NCBI RefSeq assembly: GCF_009363075.1
Contig: NZ_CP045293.1
Coordinates: 248,001 to 312,000, forward strand
Source of the DNA: Paenibacillus guangzhouensis
Lineage (GTDB): Bacteria; Bacillota; Bacilli; Paenibacillales; Paenibacillaceae
Length of the DNA stretch: 64,000 nt
Reading direction: 5' to 3'
A program made the position numbers and the translations under genes. The notes beneath the pieces were generated by a model. It was not told the origin of the DNA, did not search any database, and saw only the letters and a list, made by a program, of their open reading frames with translations. Positions 33,894 to 41,037 of the stretch are shown here, piece after piece; the stretch's first letter is position 1; every line of letters begins with the position of its first letter.

Positions 33894-34457
33894 ATGTATC
33901 CTTTTGATTGTATTACGGATTTCATGTTTTTCGAGACGAGGATCGAGCCCGCGGATCTGATCCTAATTCCTGGCGGCAGTCATCCTCAGCTCATGGAACG
34001 GGCTGCGGAACTATATCATCAAGGCTTGGCACCTTATCTATTACCATCTGGAGGTGCAACCGCGCATGTCACCACAACGGAATGGGCGTTCCTGCGAGAT
34101 GTCGGATTACAGTTAGGTGTTCCAGAGCAAGCGATTTTGCGGGAGGACCAAGCAAGGAATACGTTCGATAATGCAAGATTTTCATGGCAAGTCATCCAAG
34201 AGCACGGTTTGCAGCCCAAGAAGGTCATCTTAGTCTGTAAATCTTACCACGCAAGGCGCGCCTTACTGACTTACCAGACGGTGTTCCCAATGGATGTTAC
34301 GATCTGCGTGAGTCCCGTTACCGACAAAACAGGCATCACCAAAGAGAACTGGTTCTTGGAAGATTCCACAATTAGAATCGTGATGAATGAGCTCACGAAG
34401 GTGGGGCGGTATTTTGCCCATCATATTCCGAACTGGGTTAATTCGAAGCGTGAATAA
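33894..34457 (+). CDS. YdcF/SanA (DUF218) family protein
   Basis: A 187-residue DUF218 protein. Family blocks are DLILIPGGSHPQLMERAAEL near residue 25, LPSGGATAHVTTTEWAFL, EDQARNTFDNARF near residue 95 and KVILVCKSYHARRALLTYQ near 120. Members of the family act in envelope or cofactor metabolism in some bacteria, but this soluble short form has no defined role. GGGAGGGAAG precedes the ATG. Confidence 0.85.
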   Translation: MYPFDCITDFMFFETRIEPADLILIPGGSHPQLMERAAELYHQGLAPYLLPSGGATAHVTTTEWAFLRDVGLQLGVPEQAILREDQARNTFDNARFSWQVIQEHGLQPKKVILVCKSYHARRALLTYQTVFPMDVTICVSPVTDKTGITKENWFLEDSTIRIVMNELTKVGRYFAHHIPNWVNSKRE

Positions 34458-34498
34458 CGTTATTCCACCACGTCAAAACACAAAAGGAAGTACTATGA

Positions 34499-34954
34499 AT
34501 GTCTAACGTTGAAATGACGAACATGTGCATGATTTATGATCCAGAGACGAACAAAGTCCTTGTACAGGAGCGAATCAAATCATGGAAAGGCATTGCCTTT
34601 CCGGGAGGACATATCGAGGACGGGGAGAGCATTATCGATTCTACGATCCGGGAGATCCATGAGGAGACGGGATTAACAATATCGAATCTGGAGCTGTGCG
34701 GAATCGTCTATTGGTATAACGATGCGACGGGCGATAAATATCTCGTGTTCAGCTATCGCACCCAAGTATTCAGCGGTCAGTTATTGGACGAGACAGAGGA
34801 AGGCCGTCTTTTCTGGGTGGACAAGGATGAACTGGCTTCTCTTCCGCTTGCAGAGGGTTTGAAGGAGCGTCTGCCGCTGTTTTTAGAGAACCAATATTCC
34901 GAAGGCTTCGGAATCTGGAATGAGCATCGGAAGACGGAAATGAAATGGCAGTAG
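34499..34954 (+). CDS. Nudix hydrolase (MutT-like)
   Basis: A 151-residue single Nudix domain. The Nudix box is complete: GGHIEDGESIIDSTIREI followed by HEETGL (GX5EX7REUXEEXGU) near residue 35. Substrates are probably nucleoside diphosphate derivatives such as oxidised dNTPs. AAAAGGAAG lies before the ATG. It is one of five Nudix genes in the window. Confidence 0.88.
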   Translation: MSNVEMTNMCMIYDPETNKVLVQERIKSWKGIAFPGGHIEDGESIIDSTIREIHEETGLTISNLELCGIVYWYNDATGDKYLVFSYRTQVFSGQLLDETEEGRLFWVDKDELASLPLAEGLKERLPLFLENQYSEGFGIWNEHRKTEMKWQ

Positions 34955-35003
34955 AATGAATTTTTTATTTTAATTCGATTAACGCGAAAGCGAGGAGACA
35001 ATC

Positions 35004-35546
35004 ATGGATTTTCCGATTTTGGAGACCAGACGATTAAAGCTTAGACAACTGCGGCTGGATGACGCACCTGATCTGTACGATTATTTCTCTCAAGATAAAG
35101 TAACGACGTACTACGATTTAGATCGCTTCACGGAGCTGAAGCAAGCCGAGGATCTCATCCAAATGTGGATCGATAATTTCGACAGCCAGCGGAGCATTCG
35201 GTGGGGGATTACCCTGAAATCGGAAGATCGCGTGATTGGCACTTGCGGTTTTCACAAATGGTCGCAGAAGCACCATCGAGCGGAGATCGGCTACGAATTA
35301 TCTCCTGCATACTGGCGTCAAGGGTATATGGGTGAAGTTGTGGATGCGGTCGTTCGTTATGGATTTCATGGGTTTGACTTGCATCGGATTGAAGCGCAAA
35401 TTTTTCAAGCCAATATTGGTTCGAGAAAAGTGCTAGAGAAGATCGGGTTCCAAGAAGAAGGCGTATTACAGGACTACTTCTATCTGAAAGATCAATATGT
35501 GGATGCTGTTATTTTCGCGATGTGTAAGAGTGGAAAATGGGCATAA
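35004..35546 (+). CDS. GNAT acetyltransferase, RimJ/RimL type
   Basis: A 180-residue RimJ/RimL-like acetyltransferase: LETRRLKLRQLRLDDAPDLY at the start, GYELSPAYWRQGYMGEVVDA (acetyl-CoA loop) near residue 97, and ANIGSRKVLEKIGFQEEGVL near residue 132. Relatives acetylate ribosomal protein N-termini or small amines. GAGGAG lies before the ATG. It is monocistronic or loosely linked to its neighbours. Confidence 0.88.
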   Translation: MDFPILETRRLKLRQLRLDDAPDLYDYFSQDKVTTYYDLDRFTELKQAEDLIQMWIDNFDSQRSIRWGITLKSEDRVIGTCGFHKWSQKHHRAEIGYELSPAYWRQGYMGEVVDAVVRYGFHGFDLHRIEAQIFQANIGSRKVLEKIGFQEEGVLQDYFYLKDQYVDAVIFAMCKSGKWA

Positions 35547-35623
35547 GAAACGCCGTAAGCGCATTAATTATTCAGGATAGCATTAGCGAAATACCGTCGA
35601 CAGCGTAAGGAGGTAGCGAGAGT

Positions 35624-36082
35624 ATGGAGCGGGTCAAATTTAGGGATTCGAAGCGGAGTAAAGCGATAGCGGATCTGGCAAAACAGACGGATCATCGGCT
35701 GCTTGCACGTTGGGCGACAGATTGCGCGGAGCATGTCCTTTCACTATTCGAGGCGCATTGCCCGGGGGACAACCGACCTCGTGAAGCGATTGAAGCTGGC
35801 CGGGCTTGGGTTCGCGGCGAGATCCCAATGGTCGAGGCTCGTGCTGCTGCATTCGCGTCTCATACCGCGGCGCGGGATATCGAGCACCCTGCAGCCTGCG
35901 CCGCAGCGCGTGCCGCGGGTCATGCATCAGCTACCGCACATGTTGCGGGCCATGCCGTTCATGCTGCTACGTATGCGGCCAAGGCAGCCGCGTATGCCGC
36001 TGATGATCCTTCAGAGACGAGCAGCAGCATCGCCAAGGAACGGGATTGGCAGTACCAACGATTGCTCGATCTACAACAATAG
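35624..36082 (+). CDS. Putative immunity protein, Imm5-like, Ala-rich
   Basis: A 152-residue, helical, Ala/His-rich protein. The blocks DCAEHVLSLFEAHCPGDNRP and REAIEAGRAWVRGEI, then repeated AAARAAGHASATAHVAGHA, match the Imm5-like family annotated as putative immunity proteins of polymorphic toxin systems. No toxin gene is next to it. It may be an orphan immunity gene protecting against toxins of competitors, or it may have another role. AAGGAGG lies before the ATG. Confidence 0.75.
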   Translation: MERVKFRDSKRSKAIADLAKQTDHRLLARWATDCAEHVLSLFEAHCPGDNRPREAIEAGRAWVRGEIPMVEARAAAFASHTAARDIEHPAACAAARAAGHASATAHVAGHAVHAATYAAKAAAYAADDPSETSSSIAKERDWQYQRLLDLQQ

Positions 36083-36125
36083 GCGCCACCGCTGCTCTTC
36101 GATATGATGATTTAAACGGAGAAGA

Positions 36126-36755
36126 ATGGAGATTTCTATCTTGAACATGAACAAGCCAAATAACACACTCGTCATCCTCCTTCACGAAATTTACGGGGTC
36201 AACGATCATATGCAATATTACCGGGATCAATGGCTCCAAGAAGGCGTGGACGTGCTTACCCCGGATTTACTGCATGGTCGCGTGTTTTCTTATGCGCAAG
36301 ACGAACAAGCATACCAATACTTCGTGAACGAGATTGGATTCGAACAGGCAGCGGAGGAAGTGAGGAAAATCATACTTACTCATCGGGCGAACTATGACCG
36401 AATCTTCCTGATGGGCTTCAGCATTGGCGCGACCTTGGCTTGGATGAACAGTGCTAGCGGAGTCGACGGTATGATTGGATTCTATGGTTCGAGAATACGG
36501 AATTACGCAGATCTTGTGCCGGGATGCCAGGCCCTATTGTTCTTTGCGAGCCAAGAGAAATCCTTCGACGTGTCGGCTTTAGCGGACCAACTGCACGGCA
36601 AGACGAACACAATAACCGAGGTGATCCAAGGCGAACATGGCTTCATGAACCCGTTCCACCACGCGTATCTACCTGATGAATCGAAGCAATGCATGATGAA
36701 GAGCATGAATTATATTCTTGAGGAGGTAGCAGCCATTGGGGTCAATCCATCATAA
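36126..36755 (+). CDS. Dienelactone-hydrolase-like alpha/beta hydrolase
   Basis: A 209-residue alpha/beta hydrolase. LVILLHEIYGVNDHM near residue 17 is the oxyanion strand of dienelactone hydrolases. GFSIGATLAW near residue 99 is the nucleophile elbow, here with Ser instead of the Cys of classic enzymes, and GEHGFMNPFHHAY near residue 178 carries the catalytic His. The acid would be an Asp in the C-terminal half. GGAGAAGA precedes the ATG; the ATG at 36147 is a possible alternative. Its end overlaps the next gene by 20 bases. Confidence 0.85.
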   Translation: MEISILNMNKPNNTLVILLHEIYGVNDHMQYYRDQWLQEGVDVLTPDLLHGRVFSYAQDEQAYQYFVNEIGFEQAAEEVRKIILTHRANYDRIFLMGFSIGATLAWMNSASGVDGMIGFYGSRIRNYADLVPGCQALLFFASQEKSFDVSALADQLHGKTNTITEVIQGEHGFMNPFHHAYLPDESKQCMMKSMNYILEEVAAIGVNPS

Positions 36756-37785
36756 AGCAGTGTTAGACAATTATCATTTTAGCGGCTTAGAGGCATCACA
36801 GATTGGAGCACTTCTGTCAGCCCTTAGGTACTACAATGTTCCAGTTACGGCATCTTGGATATATGGTATGACAGGGATGGCTTTTCTTCTCGTGCATGAT
36901 CACGATTTCAAGAAGCCGAATGCAGGACCGCCGGAACCGCAGATTTTCAAGCTGGCGCGCAACCTGGGGTTGGAGATTGAAGGGATTCATACCTATGCTG
37001 AGAACGAGTCATTCAGAACATTACAGCAAGAGATGTGGCAACATGCACAGACCGCGATTCATAAGGGCTATCCTGTGTTTGCCAAAAACCTCGATATTCG
37101 CAATCAAACCTCCCTCGTCTATGGCGTGGATGCAGAGGGATATTACACGCATTCATGGCATTGCGGCGAAGGGCATGAGAACTGGGATGACGTCATTCCA
37201 TGGCATCGACTCGGACAAGCGTATTGCCCATGTCGATACTGCCTTACAAGAAGGGAGACGTCGGGTTACATCGAGGAAGAACGAGGATTGATTTCTTTAC
37301 ATGCCGCGAAATTCATCCAACCAGCCGAACCTTTGGCGGCGCTAAGAGATGCTCTTCACTTCGTCCTAAGCTTGAATCAGCAAGGCGTCTTACATTGGCA
37401 GCACCACACGTACTATATTGGCGAACAAGCTTACGAGGGCTGGATTCAAGCGCTTGAACGAGATGAGATTACGAAGTATGAATTTAGTCTTACCATCGAA
37501 CCACTAGCGGATGCAAGAAAGCATGCCGTGAGTTTCATCAGCGAATGGAGGGATCTAGGGTTAGGTCTTTCTTCAGAATTGCTTGATGCAGCGGTGGAGA
37601 AGTATGCCAAGATTGCAGCGAGCTATCAACGTTTGGTGCAGAAATACCCTTATGAGCAGCCGAGTGAATTCATGACAGCTACAGAGCGACTAGCATGTGT
37701 CGACATCCTACGATCTCTGCTGCATGATGAGAAACAGGCGCTAGACATCCTCGTATTGCTATATGAACAGATTCAAGCACGTTGA
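36736..37785 (+). CDS. Possible papain-like (C39/BtrH-like) protein
   Basis: A 349-residue protein that I recognise only weakly. The N-terminal 210 residues (DNYHFSGLEASQIGALLSAL, WIYGMTGMAFLLVHD, GYPVFAKNL, then GYYTHSWHCGEGHENWDDV) have the strand order of C39-like/BtrH-type domains. Here the expected early Cys is not seen. The rest is helical. Two Cys in YCPCRYC could bind metal. The start is TTG at 36736 with GAGGAGG upstream, inside the hydrolase gene, so translation is coupled and a shared pathway is likely. Confidence 0.6.
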   Translation: MGSIHHKAVLDNYHFSGLEASQIGALLSALRYYNVPVTASWIYGMTGMAFLLVHDHDFKKPNAGPPEPQIFKLARNLGLEIEGIHTYAENESFRTLQQEMWQHAQTAIHKGYPVFAKNLDIRNQTSLVYGVDAEGYYTHSWHCGEGHENWDDVIPWHRLGQAYCPCRYCLTRRETSGYIEEERGLISLHAAKFIQPAEPLAALRDALHFVLSLNQQGVLHWQHHTYYIGEQAYEGWIQALERDEITKYEFSLTIEPLADARKHAVSFISEWRDLGLGLSSELLDAAVEKYAKIAASYQRLVQKYPYEQPSEFMTATERLACVDILRSLLHDEKQALDILVLLYEQIQAR

Positions 37786-37824
37786 TACGATCTTTCAGCC
37801 CATTCGATACGAGTATGAGATAGA

Positions 37825-37861
37825 GAAAGACAGTCGATCCCACGTGGGACTGACTGTCTTC
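37825..37861. terminator. Hairpin between convergent genes
   Basis: GAAAGACAGTC pairs with GACTGTCTTC around an inner CCCACGTGGG palindrome. It can end both the plus-strand operon and spo0M. Confidence 0.75.
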
Positions 37862-37868
37862 GGAATCG

Positions 37869-38645
37869 TTATCGTGCTTGCTGCTGAATAATGGCAGCGA
37901 GCTCTTGTGCTATAACTTGTGGACCTTGATCAAGTTCAGTCTCCGTGAAATAGACGCGGACGAGACGCTCATCCATATCGAGGGCTTGCTCGAACAGCCC
38001 CGTAAGACCGCGTGCTTTGCGATCGATTTCGATCAATACATTAACGCCGTTATGATCGACTTTCATAATAAGTTCGAGCTCTTTCACGCGATTAGCGAAG
38101 GACGAACCAGGCAAGAATTCGAATTCCTGCACGAACGGCACGCCGCGGCCCAGTCTGGAGTGGTATTCGCACGAGGAAGAACGGAAGCGGAATCCAAGCG
38201 ATTGCACGGCTTGGAATATGACATCCATATAAGGATGCGGACGCACTTCAATTCCGTCGTTATCGGTTGGATCAATGGCCACATCAATATCTAGTCCTGT
38301 ATGCAGCCATACGGGCTGGCCGTTATAGGTGACAGGCGTTTCGAGCGGTAGCGGGAATGAGAAAGGAATCTCCATAGTCTCACCGCCTCGAATCGTCATC
38401 TTTCCTGATACATTAAATTTGGCAAGGGAATAGTGTTCTGTTACCTTGTTATCCCCGGATTCACGCACATAACGTGTCATTAATTGCAGGTAAATTCGAT
38501 CGATCTCTTGATCCACCTGTCCTCCCGTGACGCGTACAACGCCGCGAACATCCTCACCTGGTACATAAGACACCTCCTCTAGCAGTGTGTCTACTTCTGC
38601 GGCACCGATACCGACCTTTGCTAACATTTTATTAAAAAAAGACAT
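37869..38645 (-). CDS. spo0M: Sporulation control protein Spo0M
   Basis: A 258-residue arrestin-fold protein. It starts MSFFNKMLAKVGIGAAEVD and carries the two sandwich domains typical of Spo0M (YVPGEDVRGVVRVTGG near residue 25; ETPVTYNGQPVWLHTGLDI near 115). It acts in the cytosol in the control of sporulation and cell shape. The frame is open to 38711, but the ATG at 38645 after AGGGAGGG gives the normal length and N-terminus. It lies at the start of a sporulation-related block. Confidence 0.92.
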   Translation of the reverse strand: MSFFNKMLAKVGIGAAEVDTLLEEVSYVPGEDVRGVVRVTGGQVDQEIDRIYLQLMTRYVRESGDNKVTEHYSLAKFNVSGKMTIRGGETMEIPFSFPLPLETPVTYNGQPVWLHTGLDIDVAIDPTDNDGIEVRPHPYMDVIFQAVQSLGFRFRSSSCEYHSRLGRGVPFVQEFEFLPGSSFANRVKELELIMKVDHNGVNVLIEIDRKARGLTGLFEQALDMDERLVRVYFTETELDQGPQVIAQELAAIIQQQAR

Positions 38646-38750
38646 GTGGAAAAGCCCTCCCTTTACAACTTGAAATATGATACATACGCATGCGAAAGTA
38701 AGGGGTTTCATTTTTGCGAAATACTTCTTTATGTATGTGGCTTTAATTAG

Positions 38751-38786
38751 GAAAAGCCGCAGGATTACGGTTGAATCCCAGCGGCT
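38751..38786 (-). terminator. Intrinsic terminator of the acidic-tail gene
   Basis: On the minus strand AGCCGC...GCGGCT with an inner GGATT/AATCC helix is followed by TTTTCC. Confidence 0.75.
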
Positions 38787-38806
38787 GAATCCTCTTAATC
38801 CTTTGT

Positions 38807-39562
38807 TTACTGATCTTCATCTTCTTCATACTCGTCATCATAACCATCTTCGTCGTCTTCGGAATCTTCTTCTTCATCAACTTCTTCAACTTCTTCTGCT
38901 TCAACTTCTTCTTCTTCTAAATTTTCATCTTCCGAATCTTCTTCATCTTCTTCATCATCGTCTTCCGAATCTTCTTCATCTTCTTCATCATCGTCTTCCG
39001 AATCTTCTTCATCCTCAAGTCCAAGGCCAATCTTGTATTTTTCGTCTTCATGCGTCTCAAGAGATACCTCTACAACGTTATCCCAATCAACTTGATCTAA
39101 CCATCCTAAAATGGATGCTTCTACACTTCCTTCAGGATCGGCTTCAAGTGCATCATCAAGTTTATACTTTACGACTTCTCCACCTTCGTACTCTACTTCA
39201 ATTTCATCAATGGTATCCAGACCATAGTGATACAAACCTGCTTTAACTGTTTCATATGTGCTCATATTTTTCACTTTCCCTCTCTGCTTCGCATTATTTG
39301 GATGATGACTTATGAGATTTAGATCAATTACATACACGGTACAATCGAAAAGTTCAACTCTTACTTCTTCTGCTGTTTTCCAATGAATATCAGCCAACCA
39401 AGTGGACAGAGACTCTTTTTTCTTCAATGCAGAATCGGCTAGAAAGAGATCATCAGATGTATATGTTGAGGTCTGTCCGTTTTCATATGCGACATCAATT
39501 GCATCAATTATATCGATACCATTGCTATATAGATCAGCTCTCACTTTGTCCAATATCTGCAA
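38807..39562 (-). CDS. Duplicated-domain protein with a long acidic tail
   Basis: A 251-residue protein not known to me. It has two homologous units of about 85 residues (VRADLYSNGIDIIDAIDVAY and VKAGLYHYGLDTIDEIEVEY as their openings, each ending in VRVELFD- or VVEVSLET-type strands). These are followed by about 70 residues of almost pure Asp/Glu/Ser with an 11-residue repeat. The TTG start at 39562 has AGAGGAGG upstream. A second start, ATG near 39264 after GAGGGAAAG, could give a one-domain form. The acidic tail suggests binding of cations or basic proteins; proximity to coat genes hints at a spore role. Confidence 0.65.
   Translation of the reverse strand: MQILDKVRADLYSNGIDIIDAIDVAYENGQTSTYTSDDLFLADSALKKKESLSTWLADIHWKTAEEVRVELFDCTVYVIDLNLISHHPNNAKQRGKVKNMSTYETVKAGLYHYGLDTIDEIEVEYEGGEVVKYKLDDALEADPEGSVEASILGWLDQVDWDNVVEVSLETHEDEKYKIGLGLEDEEDSEDDDEEDEEDSEDDDEEDEEDSEDENLEEEEVEAEEVEEVDEEEDSEDDEDGYDDEYEEDEDQ
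38928..39014. repeat. 33-bp tandem repeat encoding the acidic tail
   Basis: Two identical 33-bp units (38928-38960 and 38961-38993) and a partial third encode the acidic 11-residue repeat DDDEEDEEDSE. Perfect identity at DNA level points to recent slippage expansion. Confidence 0.85.
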
Positions 39563-39742
39563 TCGATAACTTACCTCCTCTCGGTTAGAAGGTTGAAACT
39601 CTATGAAGTTTCACTCTATTCTATGAAACGTTCTCCAATTTGATTGGGTAGTTGGATGAAGATCATTAGTGGAAGTTTTTCTAAGGCGTATGCTGCAGGA
39701 GATTAACTTGTTCAGATTATAGAAATTATAAGTTTTCGGGGC

Positions 39743-39793
39743 CCCCGCAAAGTACCTGAATCAGCTTCGAAGCGAAATCCCCCCTTTGTGGGG
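39743..39793 (-). terminator. Hairpin after cotSA
   Basis: CCCCGCAAAG (39743-39752) pairs with CTTTGTGGGG (39784-39793), one base after the cotSA stop. The T-tract is weak, so termination is likely but not certain. Confidence 0.6.
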
Positions 39794-40933
39794 TTATGTT
39801 CCCCATACAGACAATATATCTTGCGCAACGCGTTGCCAATGGAATCGTTGTTCGGTTAAGCGTCTGCCCCTTAGGCCCATCTTACGGGAATTTTCCATAT
39901 TGGACAGCATATTGTTCAGCTTTTCGGCGTATTCCAATGGATCTTCTGGATTCGAAATTAATAGTCCATTGTCATTGATGATAATCTCGGGGTTTCCTCC
40001 TCTTGCGGTTGTGATAAAAGGCAGGCCAGCGGCCATCGCTTCATAATGAACACGGGCGAGCGGCTCATCCCAGATGGAGGTGCACACGAATACATCTGCA
40101 GCACAGAACCAACGGTGAATATCATGGGCATCAATGTAGCCCGTTGTTATGACAGGCAAAGTAGAACGTTCCGCCAGTGCGCGTACATAACCTATATAAT
40201 CACTCACCCGATGGTCGCTATACCACGCTCCGCCTACGACGACAAGGCAAGCATCCGGATGGCGGAGATGGGACATCGCGCGCACCAGAACATGAGGCCC
40301 TTTATTACGAGACAGACGTCCGACGAACAGAATGATTTTTTTGGATTGTAGTTGATATTGGTCGCGGATTTCTTGCCGGCTTTGCCGTGCAGTATTGGAT
40401 TCAATCCAGGGAGCGAAGCGATCCAAATCTACAGCGGAGTAAATGGTGCGAAGCTTAGGTTTTGCCTCGGGAAAATAACGTTCGATCTCTTGGCCAATAT
40501 AATTGCTGATCGTGATAATCGTCTCCGTATGCGCAATAACAGCGCGGCCTTCCTCGGTAGTTAATTTGGTAGGATTGAACATATCATTGTGCATGCTCAG
40601 GATAATTCGTGCATTAGCGGCGACACCTCTCACAGGCAGAACCATACGCGGACGATTAAAAATGTGAATGAGGTCATAGTTCTGTCCACTTGTAGAAATA
40701 AAATGGATTACGCCTTCGAGATATAACTCAAACATCCCGTCAGAAGGGACACGAACATAGCGAACCCCGCCCACGGATTCATCCGAAAGAAGCGTAGGAT
40801 CTGATTTGCCAATAATGGTGACTTGGTGATGCTCACTCAATTGCTTGGTAACTCCGCCGATATAGGTTTGAATGGCACCGCCTCTAATATTTGGAACAGG
40901 GAGCTTCTCCGTACATATCAAAAGAACATTCAC
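39794..40933 (-). CDS. cotSA: Spore coat glycosyltransferase CotSA
   Basis: A 379-residue GT4 (GT-B fold) glycosyltransferase very close to CotSA: LICTEKLPVPNIRGGAIQTY at the start, FVGRLSRNKGPHVLVRAM near residue 200, and the donor-site EX7E region EPLARVHYEAMAAGLPFI near residue 290. It is expected in the mother cell, building spore-surface polysaccharide. The start is GTG with AAAGGAGG upstream. It follows the CotS-family gene by about 100 bp and is opposite the sugar-nucleotide operon at 43137. Confidence 0.92.
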   Translation of the reverse strand: MNVLLICTEKLPVPNIRGGAIQTYIGGVTKQLSEHHQVTIIGKSDPTLLSDESVGGVRYVRVPSDGMFELYLEGVIHFISTSGQNYDLIHIFNRPRMVLPVRGVAANARIILSMHNDMFNPTKLTTEEGRAVIAHTETIITISNYIGQEIERYFPEAKPKLRTIYSAVDLDRFAPWIESNTARQSRQEIRDQYQLQSKKIILFVGRLSRNKGPHVLVRAMSHLRHPDACLVVVGGAWYSDHRVSDYIGYVRALAERSTLPVITTGYIDAHDIHRWFCAADVFVCTSIWDEPLARVHYEAMAAGLPFITTARGGNPEIIINDNGLLISNPEDPLEYAEKLNNMLSNMENSRKMGLRGRRLTEQRFHWQRVAQDILSVWGT

Positions 40934-41037
40934 GGAATTAATCCTCCTTTCAAACTCCTAATGGAGTGCTTAGATATGTGACGGTGATTGGATGGAAAGC
41001 TAACAAGCAGCTACGGTATACATCCATGGATGCTGTT

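Noticed and set aside
38677-39246. A 189-residue Leu/His-rich frame opposite the acidic-tail gene
   Set aside because: It is the complement of GAA/GAT-rich acidic codons, a composition artefact without a credible start.
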